Source: Pseudomonadota bacterium (GTDB lineage Bacteria > Pseudomonadota > Gammaproteobacteria > Pseudomonadales > Pseudomonadaceae). From it: a DNA stretch of 64,000 nucleotides. Of the stretch, positions 61,534 to 64,000 are shown one piece after another. Position numbers and translations under genes: made by a program. The stretch lies in NCBI GenBank assembly GCA_023388335.1, contig JAEWGL010000212.1:5080-69079 (forward strand), given 5' to 3'. Under the pieces are notes generated by a model. The model was not told the DNA's origin, searched no databases, and saw only the letters and a list, made by a program, of their open reading frames with translations. The number at the start of each line of letters is the position of its first letter. Positions within the stretch are counted from its first letter, which is position 1.

Positions 61534-62688
61534 ATGCAATTCAAGCCAGCCGTTACCGCTCTGGTTTCCGCCGTCGCCCTGGCAACACTGCTCAGTGGCT
61601 GTAAGAAAGAAGAAGCAGCGCCAGAGGCGCAGGCTCCTCAGGTCGGCGTGGTCACTCTGCAACCGCAAGCCTTCACCCTGACCTCCGAACTGCCAGGTCG
61701 CACCAGCGCCTATCGCGTTGCGGAAGTCCGGCCTCAGGTCAATGGCATCATCCTCAAGCGTCTGTTCAAGGAAGGCAGCGAGGTCAAGGCAGGGCAGCAG
61801 CTCTACCAGATCGACCCGTCGGTGTACGAGGCCAACCTGGCCAGCGCCCAAGCCAACCTGCAGGCCACCCGCTCCCTGGCCGATCGCTACAAGCAACTGA
61901 TCGATGAACAGGCGGTAAGCAGGCAGGAATACGACGACGCCAATGCCAAACGATTGCAGGCCCAGGCATCGCTGCAGAGCGCCCAGATCGACCTGCGCTA
62001 CACCAAGGTGATGGCGCCGATCAGCGGCCGAATCGGCCGCTCTGCGGTCACCGAAGGCGCCTTGGTCAGCAATGGCCAGACCAACGCCATGGCTACCATC
62101 CAGCAACTGGACCCGATCTACGTCGACGTGACCCAGTCATCGACCGAACTGCTCAAGTTGCGCCGCGACCTGGAAAGCGGCAACTTGCAGAAAGCCGGCG
62201 AAAATGCGGCCAAGGTGCAGCTGATCCTGGAAGACGGCAGCACGTTCGGTCAGGACGGACGCCTGGAATTCTCCGAAGTCTCGGTTGACGAGACCACCGG
62301 GTCCGTCACCCTGCGCGCCGTGTTCCCGAATCCCGAACACACCTTGCTGCCGGGCATGTTCGTCCACGCCCGCCTGCAGGCGGGTGTCAATGCCAACGCC
62401 ATCCTGGCGCCGCAACAGGGCGTGACCCGTGACCTCAAGGGCGCCCCGACCGCGCTGGTGGTCAACCAGGAGAACAAGGTCGAGCTGCGCCAGCTCAAGG
62501 CCTCGCGCACCTTGGGCAGCGACTGGCTCATCGAGGACGGCCTCAATCCTGGCGACCGCCTGATCACCGAAGGCCTGCAGTACGTCCGTCCAGGCGTCGA
62601 GGTCAAGGCCAGCGAAGCCAGCAACGTCAAGAAGCCGGCCAATCCAACCCAGGCCGACGCGGCGAACGCGGACGCCAAAGGGGAGTAA
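61534..62688 (+). CDS. ttgA: RND efflux periplasmic adaptor TtgA (MexA/AcrA type)
   Basis: TtgA (384 residues) is a membrane-fusion lipoprotein linking the pump TtgB to the outer-membrane channel. The lipobox is LLSGC (Cys at residue 23). The lipoyl halves (VRPQVNGIILKRLFKEGSEV and the later DLRYTKVMAPISGRIG) enclose a coiled-coil hairpin at about residues 95-165. The ATG at 61534 follows GAGG. It lies 3 bases before ttgB. Confidence 0.95.
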   Translation: MQFKPAVTALVSAVALATLLSGCKKEEAAPEAQAPQVGVVTLQPQAFTLTSELPGRTSAYRVAEVRPQVNGIILKRLFKEGSEVKAGQQLYQIDPSVYEANLASAQANLQATRSLADRYKQLIDEQAVSRQEYDDANAKRLQAQASLQSAQIDLRYTKVMAPISGRIGRSAVTEGALVSNGQTNAMATIQQLDPIYVDVTQSSTELLKLRRDLESGNLQKAGENAAKVQLILEDGSTFGQDGRLEFSEVSVDETTGSVTLRAVFPNPEHTLLPGMFVHARLQAGVNANAILAPQQGVTRDLKGAPTALVVNQENKVELRQLKASRTLGSDWLIEDGLNPGDRLITEGLQYVRPGVEVKASEASNVKKPANPTQADAANADAKGE

Positions 62689-62691
62689 ACA

Positions 62692-64000
62692 ATGTCGAAG
62701 TTCTTTATCGATCGCCCGATCTTTGCCTGGGTGATCGCCCTGGTGATCATGCTGGTCGGCGCCTTGTCGATCCTGAAGTTGCCTATCAACCAGTACCCCA
62801 GCATCGCCCCGCCGGCCATCGCCATCGCCGTGACCTACCCAGGTGCCTCGGCCCAGACGGTGCAGGACACCGTGGTGCAGGTGATCGAGCAGCAGCTCAA
62901 CGGTATCGACAACCTGCGTTACGTGTCTTCGGAAAGTAACTCCGACGGCAGCATGACCATCACCGCCACCTTCGAGCAGGGCACCAACCCTGACACGGCC
63001 CAGGTCCAGGTGCAGAACAAGCTGAACCTGGCCACCCCCTTGCTGCCGCAGGAAGTGCAGCAGCAGGGTATCCGCGTGACCAAGGCGGTGAAGAACTTCC
63101 TGATGGTGATCGGCCTGGTCTCCGAAGATGGCAGCATGACCAAGGACGACCTGGCCAACTACATCGTCTCCAACATGCAGGACCCCGTGTCCCGTACGGC
63201 GGGCGTCGGTGACTTCCAGGTGTTCGGTGCCCAGTACGCCATGCGCATCTGGCTCGATCCGGCCAAGCTGAACAAGTTCCAGCTGACCCCGGTCGACGTG
63301 CGCACCGCGGTGACCGCGCAGAACGTCCAGGTCTCGTCCGGCCAGCTCGGCGGCCTGCCTGCCCTGCCCGGCACCCAGCTGAACGCCACGATCATCGGCA
63401 AGACGCGCCTGCAGACCGCTGAGCAGTTCGAGAAGATCCTGCTCAAGGTCAACCAGGACGGCTCGCAAGTACGCCTGGGCGACGTTGCCCAGGTTGGCCT
63501 GGGCGGCGAGAACTACGCCATCAGCGCGCAGTTCAACGGCAAGCCGGCCTCGGGGCTGGCGGTCAAACTGGCCACCGGCGCCAACGCGCTGGACACGGCC
63601 AAGGCCCTGCGCCAGACCATCAGCGAGCTGGAACCATTCTTCCCGCCAGGCATGAAAGCGGTGTTCCCGTATGACACCACGCCGGTGGTGACCGAATCGA
63701 TCAGCGGGATGATCCACACCCTGATCGAAGCGATCGTCCTGGTGTTCCTGGTGATGTACCTGTTCCTGCAGAACTTCCGCGCCACGGTGATCACTACCAT
63801 GACCGTGCCGGTGGTATTGCTCGGCACCTTCGGCATCCTTGCCGCCTCGGGTTTCAGCATCAACACGCTGACCATGTTTGCCATGGTCCTGGCCATCGGC
63901 CTGCTGGTGGACGATGCCATCGTGGTGGTGGAGAACGTCGAACGGGTGATGTCCGAGGAGGGACTACCGCCCAAGGAAGCGACCAAACGCTCGATGGAGC
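62692..64000 (+). CDS. ttgB: RND multidrug efflux pump TtgB (MexB/AcrB type), 3' truncated by window
   Basis: 436 codons are visible to the window end, without a stop. The N terminus [20 protein letters not shown], the first periplasmic porter loops ([20 protein letters not shown] sequence) and segments 2-4 are present. Asp407-Asp408 in [15 protein letters not shown] are the proton-relay residues. GGAG within the ttgA end provides the ribosome site. The channel gene ttgC is expected outside the window. Confidence 0.95.
   Translation, partial: MSKFFIDRPIFAWVIALVIMLVGALSILKLPINQYPSIAPPAIAIAVTYPGASAQTVQDTVVQVIEQQLNGIDNLRYVSSESNSDGSMTITATFEQGTNPDTAQVQVQNKLNLATPLLPQEVQQQGIRVTKAVKNFLMVIGLVSEDGSMTKDDLANYIVSNMQDPVSRTAGVGDFQVFGAQYAMRIWLDPAKLNKFQLTPVDVRTAVTAQNVQVSSGQLGGLPALPGTQLNATIIGKTRLQTAEQFEKILLKVNQDGSQVRLGDVAQVGLGGENYAISAQFNGKPASGLAVKLATGANALDTAKALRQTISELEPFFPPGMKAVFPYDTTPVVTESISGMIHTLIEAIVLVFLVMYLFLQNFRATVITTMTVPVVLLGTFGILAASGFSINTLTMFAMVLAIGLLVDDAIVVVENVERVMSEEGLPPKEATKRSME

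Overview
The window is a 64-kb stretch of a high-GC Pseudomonas chromosome, most likely the P. putida group. The gene order follows, from memory, one block of the P. putida KT2440 chromosome read backwards (oprB, gcd, second lon, cmoAB, pdxJ-recO-era-rnc-lepB-lepA, mucD-mucB-mucA-algU, nadB, sdhE, ygfZ, tctDE/opdH/tctCBA, ung, phaG, tRNA-Gly, bglX, dctBD, kgtP, TetR/RND pump). No database search was possible, so the species call rests on protein recognition and synteny.

Layout. 1-5.5 kb: porin end, membrane glucose dehydrogenase and a second Lon protease behind a sigma-32-like promoter. 5.6-8.1 kb: a small chagasin-type inhibitor lipoprotein, then a visibly AT-richer two-gene cassette that looks like a XaxA/XaxB (alpha-xenorhabdolysin/YaxAB) binary pore-forming toxin. 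This cassette is the most interesting accessory item. 8.3-10 kb: cmoAB tRNA modification. 10-20.2 kb: a long minus-strand core block (algU-mucA-mucB-mucD, then lepA-lepB-rnc-era-recO-pdxJ) with an AlgU-type autoregulatory promoter. A 79-bp MITE-like element sits in the loop of the mucD terminator. 20.6-24.9 kb: nadB, ygfX/sdhE, ygfZ and an HDOD protein.

24.8-32.5 kb: a complete tricarboxylate uptake module: TctD/TctE two-component system divergent from an OprD-family porin, binding protein TctC, membrane subunits TctB/TctA and an AbrB-type membrane protein. AAN-repeat Crc/Hfq target motifs precede both opdH and tctC. 32.7-37.8 kb: ung, a 3-hydroxyisobutyryl-CoA hydrolase-like enzyme, a Tyr/Arg-rich lipoprotein, a 166-bp palindromic element flanked by CTAG, a CWC protein, rsuA, phaG and tRNA-Gly(CCC). 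38-43.8 kb: GDPD, a DUF4917 protein with SIR2-like motifs, a three-copy palindromic repeat, a methyltransferase, two TPM proteins and LemA.

43.9-51 kb: bglX, then dctB-dctD and a C4/alpha-ketoglutarate MFS transporter behind a strong sigma-54-like promoter, which ties the transporter to DctD. 51-55.2 kb: a Fic protein with a palindromic operator, a tiny secreted protein made of AEDGFDRT repeats, a flavin reductase, small proteins, and an AraC regulator next to a perfect 24-bp inverted repeat. 55.2-64 kb: an AruI-like decarboxylase with a divergent LysR regulator, oxaloacetate decarboxylase, a DHA2 MFS pump, and the ttgR/ttgAB efflux locus with its operator; ttgB runs off the end.
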